Of a stretch of 64,000 bases of DNA, positions 52,595-61,526 are shown in pieces (position 1 is the stretch's first letter; each line of letters starts with the position of its first letter). A program made the translations under genes and the position numbers. Below the pieces are notes generated by a model. It saw only the letters and a list, made by a program, of their open reading frames with translations, did not search any database and was not told where the DNA came from. This DNA is from CAVPXC01 sp963709505 (GTDB lineage: Bacteria; Chloroflexota; Anaerolineae; JAAEKA01), in the NCBI GenBank assembly GCA_963709505.1, contig CAVPXC010000026.1, positions 86,848 through 150,847 of the forward strand, given 5' to 3'.

Positions 52595-52766
52595 CGTGGC
52601 AGGTAGCCACCGAGCAAGGTCCGCTATCTCCACATCGATCGACAATTGCCTCGGGCGAGTCCTACCCAGGGCTGCGCCACTTGCCGGTCGATCGGAAAGC
52701 TAGTTGGTCGAACGCACCTTTCATCCACGTCTGCCGACCGGACTGCCTTCCGCCTGAGAGGATACT

Positions 52767-54475
52767 ATGCACTGTAATCGCTGTGGAGCCTCGATTCACC
52801 ATGGGCTCCAAATCTGTCCTCACTGCGGTGCGCGTCAGAAACAACGATCTACCCAGGTCACGTGTACGCACTGCAGGTATCATGCTCCATTTGGTTCCAG
52901 CGTCTGTCCGCGTTGCGGACAAGTTCTGCGCGCCCGGCGCTTCCGACGACTCGCAATCCCAATCGTTGCAGGCGTACTGCTCGCAGCGATCTTCGTGGTG
53001 ACCAGGAATCCAGGAGACAGTTGGGAGACGGTTCAGCTGGTTACCCAACAAAAGCTGGCGGTCGCAGAGGAGAGTCTCAACGAGCTGGGAGGAAAGGTGC
53101 TGGACACGGCATCGACCCTGGCCGACAACACCGTTCCCATGGAAACCCCAACGCCTACTCAAGTTGTCGTCTTGGCGGAGCCCTCAGCCGAAGACCAGGC
53201 GGCGTTGGTTGCGTTGGCCCAGGAGACACCACTGGCTGAAGTTGTCGTCGCCCCCACCACGGTGAGTACAGCTACGAACGCTGTGACGGTCACCGTCGCG
53301 GTCACAGCTCAAGCCGTGGCGCTCGCCGATCCCGAGCTGGCAGCCACACTCGCGACGGTTTCGGCCCCTGAGGCGCCTACCCAGGAACCGCCGCCCACAG
53401 AAGCACCGACCCGCACGCCTTTACCGACACCATCGCCTACGTCCACGAACGCGGTTGTGGCGACGGCGCCTAAACGAGCCTTGGCGCCAACGGACACCCC
53501 CGTACCGCCAACGCCGACACCCACGTCTACGCAGGTTCCGCCAACACCCACCCCGGTTCCGCCAACGGCTACACCAACTCCGCTTCCACCGACGCCCACA
53601 CCGACGGCAACGCCAATTCCACCGACCGCCACCCCTCAACCAAAGGTCGCGGCTAAAGGGGCCGAAGCATCGACCTACGTTGTGCAGTCAGGTGACAACT
53701 GGTACAGTATTGCCAGACGTTACGGGATCACTCAAGAGGAATTGGCCGCAGCCAACGATACGACGCCATCTGACATCCTGCAAGTCGATCAGAAGCTACG
53801 GATTCCACGGGCGAGCACGACGGAAGCAGCCTCGAGCCAGCCAACCCTACGACCAACCTCAGCGGCAACGCAAGTGACGGTGGTCAGTACCCCCCAAACC
53901 TACACGGTCAAACGCGGTGATAACTGGTTCTCCATCGCCAAACGCTTTGGAATCACCCAGGAATCTCTGGCTGACTATAACGGTCGATCCGCCACAGATA
54001 TTCTGCAAGATAGACCAGAAACTGCGCATCCCGCTAGCGGGCGGCATTATCGTGCCAAAACCGACTCGCGACCATCGTCGTTAAGCCGTCGTCTACGCTC
54101 ACGCCCGAACCTACACGGGTACCTGAAGTGCTTGTTGTGGCCAAACTTCCGGCACCGGTATTACTTTCGCCGATGACCGGCGACGGTTTCAGCTCGGGCG
54201 CACAACCGATCCTGACCTGGCAACCCGTGCCCGGTCTTACCGCTGACGACTATTACCATGTTCTGGTGAGCTTCACGATGCGCAACGGTGAAAAGGGCTT
54301 CGTCGAAGGTGAAGTGACCAATACTGCGTTCACGGTTCCGCAATGGTTTTTGGATGCAGCCCAGCCTCCCGACCATACTGGCCGTTGGTCGATTCAGGTC
54401 CGACGTCGAAGCCCTGCAGGCGAGGCCATCGAAATCAGCCCATCTAGCGAAACCCGAACCTTCTACTGGCGCTAG
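52767..54475 (+). CDS. Double zinc ribbon/LysM membrane protein (two frameshifts)
   Basis: About 569 residues. Two CxxC...CxxC zinc ribbons at the N-terminus (CNRCG...CPHCG; CTHCR...CPRCG) precede one membrane segment (LAIPIVAGVLLAAIFVV). A Thr/Pro-rich linker of about 160 residues (PTPTPTST units) leads to two LysM domains (YVVQSGDNWYSIARRYGITQ; YTVKRGDNWFSIAKRFGITQ) that bind peptidoglycan or related glycan. Frame changes near 54010 and 54065 separate the second LysM from a C-terminal beta domain (LLSPMTGDGFSSGAQPILTWQPV) usual in such proteins. It probably bridges cytoplasm and wall; first gene of a same-strand run to 60.3 kb. Confidence 0.82.
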
Positions 54476-54504
54476 AACCAGGCACACGGCCTTTTCAGGA
54501 GACT

Positions 54505-55497
54505 ATGGCTCACTTTGATATTCCCGAGGCTGAGCGCGGGACAGCTCAGCCATCTGAGCGCCGGGCTAGTTTGACAAGCACACTGCTGGCTTTAGAAGAC
54601 CCGACGCGTTTGATCCCGAGCATCGAACTGGATGTTCTCTCCGATCTGACACCGGTGGACCTAAGGAGATTTCAGGAGACGTGGAAGACCCTGCCACAGG
54701 AGCGCAGGCGATCACTGCTTACTAACCTTGTAGAAACTGCAGAAGATAAAGTCGATGCCTATTTCGCCCCGATCTATCGTTGGCTCATGGACGACGAAGA
54801 CCCGGTGGTGCGAGCACAAGCTATCGAAGGTTTGTGGGAAGACGAGGATGTCCGTCTCATCAGCCCCTTGATTCGCAGGCTCGAGAGCGATGAGGTCCCA
54901 GAGGTGCGTGCTGTTGCGGCCATATCTCTAGGCCGTTTTGTCCTGATGAACGAGTTAGACCAGCTTGACCCAACGGTCACCCGACGGATCTCAAACGCGC
55001 TGATAAACGCGTTTGAGAACGCTGACAGTGATGTCATTGTGCGCCGTCGTGCCCTGGAAGCCCTGGCTTACTCCAGCCAGGAACACGTCCAGGCCCTGAT
55101 CCTCAAAGCATACCAGGATGACGATGACGGCCTGCGTTTGAGCGCCGTGTGTGCCATGGGCCGCAGCGCTGATCTGCGCTGGAAAGATACGATTCTAGAC
55201 GAGCTAGTCAGCGCAGATAGTGGAATGCGCTTCGAAGCAGCCCGCGCCAGTGGCGAACTGGAGTTGGCCGACGCCGTGCCCGAGTTGATTGGCTTCCTGC
55301 AGGAAGACGATGTAGACCTAAGAGACTCGGCTGTCTGGGCACTCGGGCGGATCGGAGGGCCGGAAGCGCGCCGGGCGCTGCAAGCCTGTGCCGATAGCAC
55401 TGACGAAGATTTGCGTGAAGCGGCAGAGGATGCGCTGGCTGAGATCGACTTGTTTTCTGGTGACAATGATGTGCCGGCCTTCTTCCTCGAGCCATGA
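54505..55497 (+). CDS. HEAT-repeat protein
   Basis: 330 residues, no signal peptide. It is rich in acidic residues and built of HEAT/PBS-type repeats (VVRAQAIEGLWEDEDVRLI; VPEVRAVAAISLGRFV; RRRALEALAYSSQEHV; LRLSAVCAMGRSADLRW; FEAARASGELELADAVPEL; LRDSAVWALGRIGGPEARRAL). It acts as a scaffold or adaptor; partner unknown. CAGGAGAC precedes the ATG. It lies 29 bp after the LysM gene and 57 bp before the transporter gene, consistent with an operon. Confidence 0.88.
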   Translation: MAHFDIPEAERGTAQPSERRASLTSTLLALEDPTRLIPSIELDVLSDLTPVDLRRFQETWKTLPQERRRSLLTNLVETAEDKVDAYFAPIYRWLMDDEDPVVRAQAIEGLWEDEDVRLISPLIRRLESDEVPEVRAVAAISLGRFVLMNELDQLDPTVTRRISNALINAFENADSDVIVRRRALEALAYSSQEHVQALILKAYQDDDDGLRLSAVCAMGRSADLRWKDTILDELVSADSGMRFEAARASGELELADAVPELIGFLQEDDVDLRDSAVWALGRIGGPEARRALQACADSTDEDLREAAEDALAEIDLFSGDNDVPAFFLEP

Positions 55498-55554
55498 CCG
55501 GATATCCAAGCCCGTTGGCGCCAGCCGCCCCATCAGCCGGAGACTCGCCTAAAT

Positions 55555-56472
55555 GTGGACGCCATGCGCGGGGCGATTGACGTCCTTTGGCAGGTTCTGG
55601 CGCCAATCTTCTTGACAGCGGGTCTTGGCTATGTACTGGCTCGCAAGATGGGCTTGAGTCCACAAGGCCTTTCTCGAGCCGCCTTTTACGTCTTTTCTCC
55701 CTGTCTGCTCTTCGACAAGTTCAGCCATACTCAGCTGTCTGCGGCTGATCTCGGCCGGGTTGCAGCCTTTACCGTTCTGGTCATGGCGGGATCTGGGCTG
55801 ATCGCCTGGCTGCTTTCCTGGCTGTTGCACTTCGACCGCCCGCTGACCGCGGCTTTCACGCTTTGCGCCATCGCCGGAAACACAGGCAACTATGGTCTGC
55901 CGGCCAACCAGTTTGCCTTCGGCGAAGCGGCCTTGGAGCCGGCGGTCATCTACTATGCGGTGAGCACCCTGGTGCTCTCAACAGTCGGCGTATATCTGGT
56001 CGCCAGGGGTCGCCAGGATGGTAGGGCAGCACTCCGCAATGTGCTGACCGTGCCATTGGCCTATGCCGGGATCCTAGGCTTGCTCGTTTGGGCTACCGGC
56101 ATCAGAGTCCCGATCCCGATCGAGCGTTCGGCAGCGTTGGCCGGCCAGGCCGCCGTTCCGGTCATGCTCGTTCTGCTCGGCGTGCAGTTGGCGGATGTGC
56201 GCCTGCGGAACGACTTGGGCCGGATTTCACTTGCCGCTGCTACCAAGCTGATCAGCGGGCCGCTGCTTGGTTTCGCCTTGGCCGGGCCGCTGGGTCTGAG
56301 CGGGATCAATCGTCAGGCCGCTATCTTGGAATCGTCAATGCCCACAGCCGTGATGGCCACCGTGCTGGCCACTGAATACGATGCGGCGCCGCAATTCACG
56401 GCAGGTGTGGTCATGATGTCGACGTTAGGTAGCATCATCACGGTTACCATCGTCATAACACTCTTGCAATAA
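55555..56472 (+). CDS. AEC-family (auxin efflux carrier-like) transporter
   Basis: 305 residues with about ten hydrophobic segments. FLTAGLGYVLARKMGLSPQGLSRAAFYVFSPCLLF is the family's N-terminal repeat, and CAIAGNTGNYGLPANQFAFGEAALEPAVIYY holds the conserved NxGNYGLP/G motif at the mid-membrane crossover. I favour the GTG at 55555 because GGAGAC lies 10 bp upstream; the ATG at 55564 is the alternative. It is a secondary carrier, usually for organic anions; substrate not deducible. Confidence 0.88.
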   Translation: MDAMRGAIDVLWQVLAPIFLTAGLGYVLARKMGLSPQGLSRAAFYVFSPCLLFDKFSHTQLSAADLGRVAAFTVLVMAGSGLIAWLLSWLLHFDRPLTAAFTLCAIAGNTGNYGLPANQFAFGEAALEPAVIYYAVSTLVLSTVGVYLVARGRQDGRAALRNVLTVPLAYAGILGLLVWATGIRVPIPIERSAALAGQAAVPVMLVLLGVQLADVRLRNDLGRISLAAATKLISGPLLGFALAGPLGLSGINRQAAILESSMPTAVMATVLATEYDAAPQFTAGVVMMSTLGSIITVTIVITLLQ

Positions 56473-56477
56473 ACTCC

Positions 56478-57125
56478 ATGGCCGCTAAACGATCCTCTCG
56501 CAGAAAACCGCCCAGCTTCAGCGCCACCCAACTGGAGTCGCCGGAAACACTCCCACCGGAGGAGCTTGCCGAGCGACGGGCCCGCATAGAGGCCGAGACT
56601 GATGAGCGCAACCGGCGCCTGGGGCATGAGTTGTTGATCGAAGGCGCGCGCCTGCTTGGCCAGCGACGACCCGGCGAAGCGGCTGAAAAGCTGGAAAAAG
56701 CTGCGACTCTGCTGCCCGACAACGTCGATGTAGCAATCAACCTGGCCGGCGCGCACATCTTACAGCGCCGCTACAACAAGGCTTTACCCATCTTAGAGCG
56801 AGCCAGCGACCTGGCACCCACCAACGCCATGGTCTGGATCAATCTGGCAGCGGCTCACCTTGGCCGCCTGGAATTGTCCGGACCTCAGCAGCAAGAGCGC
56901 GCCATCGCTGCATACGAACGGGCTCTGCAACTTGATCCTAGTGCGCCCAACGTGCACTACAACCTGGGCCTGATCTACAAAGATCGCCAGGACTGGCCCC
57001 GCGCTCAGGAGCAATTTCGCCATGCCTTAGAGGTGAACCCTGCCGACGCCGATGCGCTCCATTGGCTCAACCAACTCTCGGCACTGGAAGCTGCCAACCG
57101 TGAGTCAGTAAACAGTAAACAGTGA
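56478..57125 (+). CDS. TPR-repeat protein
   Basis: 215 residues. The N-terminus is basic (KRSSRRKPPSF), followed by a charged helix (PPEELAERRARIEAETDERNRRL in two pieces) and four TPR-like helical pairs (LLGQRRPGEAAEKLEKAATLLPDNVDVAINLA; AIAAYERALQLDPSAPNVHYNLG; AQEQFRHALEVNPADADALHWL). It mediates protein contacts. Its start lies 5 bp after the AEC stop. The last codons (ESVNSKQ stop) are encoded by the first heptamers of the array that follows. Confidence 0.88.
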   Translation: MAAKRSSRRKPPSFSATQLESPETLPPEELAERRARIEAETDERNRRLGHELLIEGARLLGQRRPGEAAEKLEKAATLLPDNVDVAINLAGAHILQRRYNKALPILERASDLAPTNAMVWINLAAAHLGRLELSGPQQQERAIAAYERALQLDPSAPNVHYNLGLIYKDRQDWPRAQEQFRHALEVNPADADALHWLNQLSALEAANRESVNSKQ

Positions 57126-57243
57126 ACGGTAATCGAGTAGATCGGTAGATCGGTACAGACTGACTTACCGATTACCGTTACCGTTACCGTCACTGTTCAC
57201 CGATCATCGACTCACCGTTCACTGTTCACCGTTCACCGTTCAC
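57103..57243. repeat. Heptamer array CAGTAAA/CGTTCAC with inverted arms
   Basis: CAGTAAA, CAGTGAA and GATCGGTA-type units to about 57160 are followed by complementary TTACCGT, TGTTCAC and CGTTCAC units to 57243. The array overlaps the end of the TPR gene and separates it from the FecR-like gene. Confidence 0.9.
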
Positions 57244-57276
57244 TGGGCGACCCGCCACTTCATCGGAACCTCATCG

Positions 57277-58506
57277 ATGCGCAAAAACCCGGCCCGCATT
57301 GCCTGGGCTGTACTGCTAATCTGTTTTACCATCTTCTGCGTGCTTGCGGTGACCGTCCCGTTGACCCTCCGCTGGTTCTTGCTGCATGGCGAAGTCAGCC
57401 AGGCGGGGATGCTCCGCGTGGCAGCAGGTACGATCCTGATGTTGCCCGATGGCGCCGATGAGCCCATCGCTGTGGTGGATAGCCGTCCCGTCGAGATCGG
57501 CACGCTCATCCGGACCGATGGAAGCTCTCAAGGCACGCTTAGCTTTACCCAAAGCAGAGCCGCTGGCACTCCTGACATTGCCACGGTTCAGGTTTACCCG
57601 TCCGCTCAGGTGGTTCTCACCCGCTCCAGTGGGCCACGCTTCGAGCTGAGCAGCGATCCCAACCGCATCGTCCTTGAGGTAAAGAGCGGCCGAGTGCGGA
57701 TAAACACCTCCGAGGCGCTCTCTGATGGCCTGAGGGTCGACGTGATCACGCCGCACGCGAGGGTCGAGCTGATACCGGGAAGCTATGCGGTGCAGGTCAG
57801 TGGCGACCAAACGCAGATCGCGACTCGCCTGGGTGAGGCGCGAGTGGAAGCCAAAGGCAGCCAGGTAAGCGTAGCCGACGGGCTAAGCACGTCTGTGGCT
57901 GCTGGCCAGCCGCCCTCTCCTCCAGCCGCCGCCGGCGACAATCTCATCGACAATGGGAATTTCGAAGATCCTTTGGGCCCGCCCACCTGGCTGGTCAGTC
58001 GCTTTCCCGAGGACAATGGCACATCAGTTGGTGAGATCAAAACGGATTCATCGAGCGGCAGGCAGTCAGCGCGTTTTAGCCGCATCAACCAGCCGCCCAC
58101 CCACACCGAAGTCGGCATGACGCAAGTGCTGGACGAAAGTGTCCACGACTACGAGATGCTGAACCTGCAAATGGATGTTTTTCTGCGCTGGCAGAGTTTG
58201 CCGGGCGCGGGCGAGCAGAGCTCTGAATTCCCTCTGATGTTCCGGCTGGACTACGAGGACATCTACGGCAACCACCAGTTTTGGACCCACGGTTTCTATT
58301 ATCGCGATCCGCCTCCTCAATGGGTGGTTACCGGCGGGCAGAAGATTCCTCAGAACGATTGGTTCGCTTTCGAGAGCGGCAACCTGCTGGAACGCTTGAA
58401 AGAGGAAGGGCTGCCGGCTCCGGCCAAGATCAACTACCTCAAGATCTATGCCTCTGGCCACAACTACGACAGCTCGGTCTCAGAAGTGCGGCTGCTGGCG
58501 AGGTAA
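57277..58506 (+). CDS. FecR-like membrane protein with carbohydrate-binding-type beta domain
   Basis: 409 residues. One N-terminal membrane segment (AWAVLLICFTIFCVLAVTVPLTL) places the rest outside. Residues 60-200 show a FecR-type beta domain (LIRTDGSSQGTLSF; VVLTRSSGPRFELSSDPNRIVLEVKSGRVRI; VITPHARVELIPGSYAVQV). From about residue 225, NLIDNGNFEDPLGPPTWLV begins a jelly-roll-like module (to LKIYASGHNYDSSVSEVRLL), similar in opening to modules in the giant gene. It may sense or bind extracellular glycan; there is no sigma factor adjacent, so classical FecR signalling is not supported. It ends 8 bp before the next gene. Confidence 0.75.
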   Translation: MRKNPARIAWAVLLICFTIFCVLAVTVPLTLRWFLLHGEVSQAGMLRVAAGTILMLPDGADEPIAVVDSRPVEIGTLIRTDGSSQGTLSFTQSRAAGTPDIATVQVYPSAQVVLTRSSGPRFELSSDPNRIVLEVKSGRVRINTSEALSDGLRVDVITPHARVELIPGSYAVQVSGDQTQIATRLGEARVEAKGSQVSVADGLSTSVAAGQPPSPPAAAGDNLIDNGNFEDPLGPPTWLVSRFPEDNGTSVGEIKTDSSSGRQSARFSRINQPPTHTEVGMTQVLDESVHDYEMLNLQMDVFLRWQSLPGAGEQSSEFPLMFRLDYEDIYGNHQFWTHGFYYRDPPPQWVVTGGQKIPQNDWFAFESGNLLERLKEEGLPAPAKINYLKIYASGHNYDSSVSEVRLLAR

Positions 58507-58514
58507 GCTGAGCC

Positions 58515-60337
58515 ATGAACCCACGTCGCGTGAAGCGAACGATCCGGCTCAGAAGGATGGCGCTCTTGTTGGCCGTCCTTCTTTATTTGGCGTTGACTCT
58601 GCCTCAACTCTATCTGCCTGGCCTGCACTACGACGAAGCTAAGGAGGCCGGCCTCAACACGCTGGAGATGCTGCAGCATCAGGACGTCCACGCTTTCCGC
58701 TCGGCCGGCGTGCAGATCGGCCCGGTGTTCCTGCCGTTGATGGTGCAGGACTACATTGGGGCGCTCAATGTCTACCTGGCTTTACCCCTTTTGGCCGTAT
58801 TCGGCGTGACCGTGCCGGTGCTGCGGCTGGTGGGCGTGTTGTGCGGGCTTGGAACCTTGATCATGGCCTGGGCACTGGGAAATGACCTGTCGAGTGTCGC
58901 GCATCAGGCGCCAGATATCACAGAGGACGGGTTGGGCGACGAGGAACGAGATGCACTGAGCCGTGCGGAAGCGCCTGGATGGACCGGCCCAATCGCGGCG
59001 ATCCTGCTGGCTGCCAGCCCGGCCTTCGTGTTCTGGAGCAGGCAGGGGATTTTCGTGACCAATGTGGTCGTGACACTGGCAGTTGCGACGGTGTGGTCCG
59101 GATTGCGCTGGCTGCGCACCGGTCGCACCCGTGCCCTCTATCTCACCGCTCTTCTGGCGGGTCTCGGCATGTGGGCCAAGTTGCTGTTCGTGTGGGTGCT
59201 GGGCGCGATGGCAGGAGTGGTGCTTGTCGGGTGGCTGCTCAGTCGATCGGGCAGGGCCGATTTTGGTTTGCGACTATCGGAACGCCCCGCCCGGCACAAA
59301 ATACGGACTGCGCTGATTGCCTTTGCTCTTTTCACGGCTGCCCTTTCGCCGCTGCTGCTCTTCAATCAGCAGACCGGCGGCACGTTTCGTTCGGTATTCG
59401 GCAACCTGGGCCAGAGCTATTACGGCGTGCAGAATGCTGCGTTCCTGGATAACCTGGCCGTACGCCTGGGACAGATTGGTATCCTCCTCCGCGGTGACTT
59501 TCTGTGGTATCTGGGCGGACCGTTTGCCAACAGCTGGGCGCCGTGGCTGGCTGCTGCAATTCTTGTGATGGCCCTGACGGCGGCGTTGTTGGCAGCGCGC
59601 ACAGGACGCAACCGCTCTACGCTGACGGTGCTCTTGCTGGCGGTGCTGTTCGTCCTCCTCTTGGTCGTTCAGTCCTCATTTACCGTGTCAGGGCTGTTCA
59701 TCACCCACTACGCCATCATCCAACCCTTTGCCGTGCTGCTGGCAGCTTTGGCTGCTGATAGCGTGCTGGCAGATCGCGAGCAACAAATGGCGGATCAGCG
59801 CGCGCAAGCGCTCCTACCCGGTCGTGGACGGGTCGGGGAAGCGCCTGGGCAGTCCTGATGGTGGGGATCGCGGGAATGCTCGTTGTATGGTTTGTTGCCG
59901 ACATGCAGACGAGCATTCGCTATCATCGAGCGCTGGCCGACACCGGTGGACACGTCACGCACTCCGACGCGATCGACCGGTTGGCCAATTGGCTGGATGA
60001 GCGTGAGGTAAAACAGCCTGTGGCCCTGGATTGGGGCATCGATGCGCCGGTGCGCTATTTGACCGGCAACAGGGTCGAGCCGCTAGAGATCTTCGGCTAC
60101 GACCGGCTGGATGCACCCGATCCGGGCTTCGAACAACGCGCTGCGCAGTTCTTGCCCGATCTAAGCCGCTTTTATATTGCGCGCATGCCCGAAAACACGG
60201 TCTTTGCGGGTCGGCATGAAGCGTTGCAGGACGCGGCTGCGGCAAGGGGGCTGGACCTGACGGTCGTGGAGGCCTTCTACGACCGCTCGGGCAAGACGAT
60301 GTTTGTTGTTTTGCGCGCGGAGGGTGGGGGCGGTTGA
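58515..60337 (+). CDS. ArnT/PMT-like GT-C glycosyltransferase (one frameshift)
   Basis: About 607 residues. A membrane start (MALLLAVLLYLALTLPQLYLPGLHYDEAKEAG) carries the GT-C acidic motif HYDEA in the first external loop. Nine or more further membrane segments follow, including AAILLAASPAFVFWSRQGIFVTNV with its membrane-embedded SRQ motif. The frame changes near 59840 (GRVGEAPGQS versus SAWAVLMVGIAGMLV). Beyond it is an extracytoplasmic domain (WLDEREVKQPVALDWGIDAPVRYL). It would transfer a sugar from a polyprenyl-phosphate donor to lipid or protein outside the membrane. GAGGTAAG precedes the ATG; it is the last gene of the run. Confidence 0.82.
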
Positions 60338-60340
60338 AAC

Positions 60341-60412
60341 GGAAAGACCTACGAGGTCTTCCGTTCCGTGAAACAGAAAGACCTCCGAGGTCTTCCGAGA
60401 CCTCGGAGGTCG
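60341..60412. repeat. Nested inverted repeats GGAAAGACCT.../AGACCTCGGAGGTC
   Basis: CGGAAAGACCTACGAGGTCTTCCG and GACCTCCGAGGTC/GACCTCGGAGGTC units follow one another between the convergent GT-C and korB genes. They could act as a bidirectional terminator but lack U-runs. Confidence 0.8.
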
Positions 60413-60455
60413 GGAACGGCGGGAAGGCGGGAAGGGCGCGGGAGAATCCCGGCGG

Positions 60456-61526
60456 TTACCCTTCGCTGTCGTACTGGTGATGGCCGTTGTGGTCGTCCTC
60501 GTGGCCGTTTTCGTGGGTCTTGATGGTCCAGGTGTCCGACGCGCTGTAGAGGTCACTGAGCTTGCCGGGGCCGCGCGATTTGCGTGCCTGAGTGACCTGG
60601 CCGATCACGCCCTGTTCGTAGGTCGGGTGCTCCACCTGGCGGAACACGCCGATCGGCGCAGGGAAGGCCGGGTTGACCATGCGGCTAAGCACGAAGGCCA
60701 GGTTCGGGCTTTCGGCGAACTCATCGTGCACCAAAAGCTCGCTCGGATCAACCTCATCCAGCGACACGACCTCGGGGGCCAGCCCGTTGAGACGAATGCC
60801 TTTATCCAGGTTTTTGCCAAAGATCATCGGCTTGCCGTGTTCGAGCACGACCCGGTTGTCGTCCCTGATCTCGCGATCGCTGACGCTGTCCCAGGTGCCG
60901 TCGTTGAAGATCAGGCAGTTCTGGAAGATCTCGACGAACGCGGTGCCCTTGTGCTCGGCCACGCGCCGCAGCACCTCGCCCATATGCTTCTGTTCGACGT
61001 CGATGGTACGGGCGATAAAGGTCGCCTCGGCGCCCAGCGCCACACTAATGGGGTTGAAGGCCTGCTCCAACGAACCCATAGGGGACGACTTGGTCTTGGT
61101 GCCCGGCAGTGACGTAGGCGAGTATTGGCCCTTGGTCAGGCCGTAGATGCGGTTGTTGAACAGGATGATCTTGAGGTCGACGTTGCGGCGCATGGCATGC
61201 AACAGGTGGTTGCCGCCGATGGACAGCCCATCGCCGTCGCCTGTGATCACGAACACCGTCAGGTCGGGATTGGCCAGCTTCAGGCCGGTCGCCAGCGTGG
61301 GGGCGCGGCCGTGGATGCTGTGAATGCCATAGGTGTTCATATAGTACGGGAACCGGCTGGAGCAGCCGATGCCCGAGATGAAGACAATCTTCTCCTTGGG
61401 AATGCCAAGCTCGGGCATCAGTCTTTGCATCTGCGACAGAATGGCATAGTCGCCGCAGCCGGGGCACCAGCGCACCGCCTGGCTCGAAACAAAGTCCTTG
61501 CGCGTCAGTTGAATTGTGTCGCTCAT
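60456..61526 (-). CDS. korB: 2-oxoacid:ferredoxin oxidoreductase beta subunit
   Basis: 356 residues. WCPGCGDYAIL at the N-terminus and the thiamine-diphosphate motif GDGDGLSIGGNHLLHAMRRNVDLKIILFNN (in pieces, ending in the metal-binding Asn) mark the beta subunit. GIGCSSRFPYYM supports the KorB/PorB type. It forms a CoA-dependent 2-oxoacid (2-oxoglutarate or branched/pyruvate) oxidoreductase with KorA, reducing ferredoxin. The C-terminal 20 residues are rich in His/Asp/Glu/Asn (HENGHEDDHNGHH), unusual for the family. Its ATG overlaps the korA stop (ATGA). Confidence 0.93.
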   Translation of the reverse strand: MSDTIQLTRKDFVSSQAVRWCPGCGDYAILSQMQRLMPELGIPKEKIVFISGIGCSSRFPYYMNTYGIHSIHGRAPTLATGLKLANPDLTVFVITGDGDGLSIGGNHLLHAMRRNVDLKIILFNNRIYGLTKGQYSPTSLPGTKTKSSPMGSLEQAFNPISVALGAEATFIARTIDVEQKHMGEVLRRVAEHKGTAFVEIFQNCLIFNDGTWDSVSDREIRDDNRVVLEHGKPMIFGKNLDKGIRLNGLAPEVVSLDEVDPSELLVHDEFAESPNLAFVLSRMVNPAFPAPIGVFRQVEHPTYEQGVIGQVTQARKSRGPGKLSDLYSASDTWTIKTHENGHEDDHNGHHQYDSEG

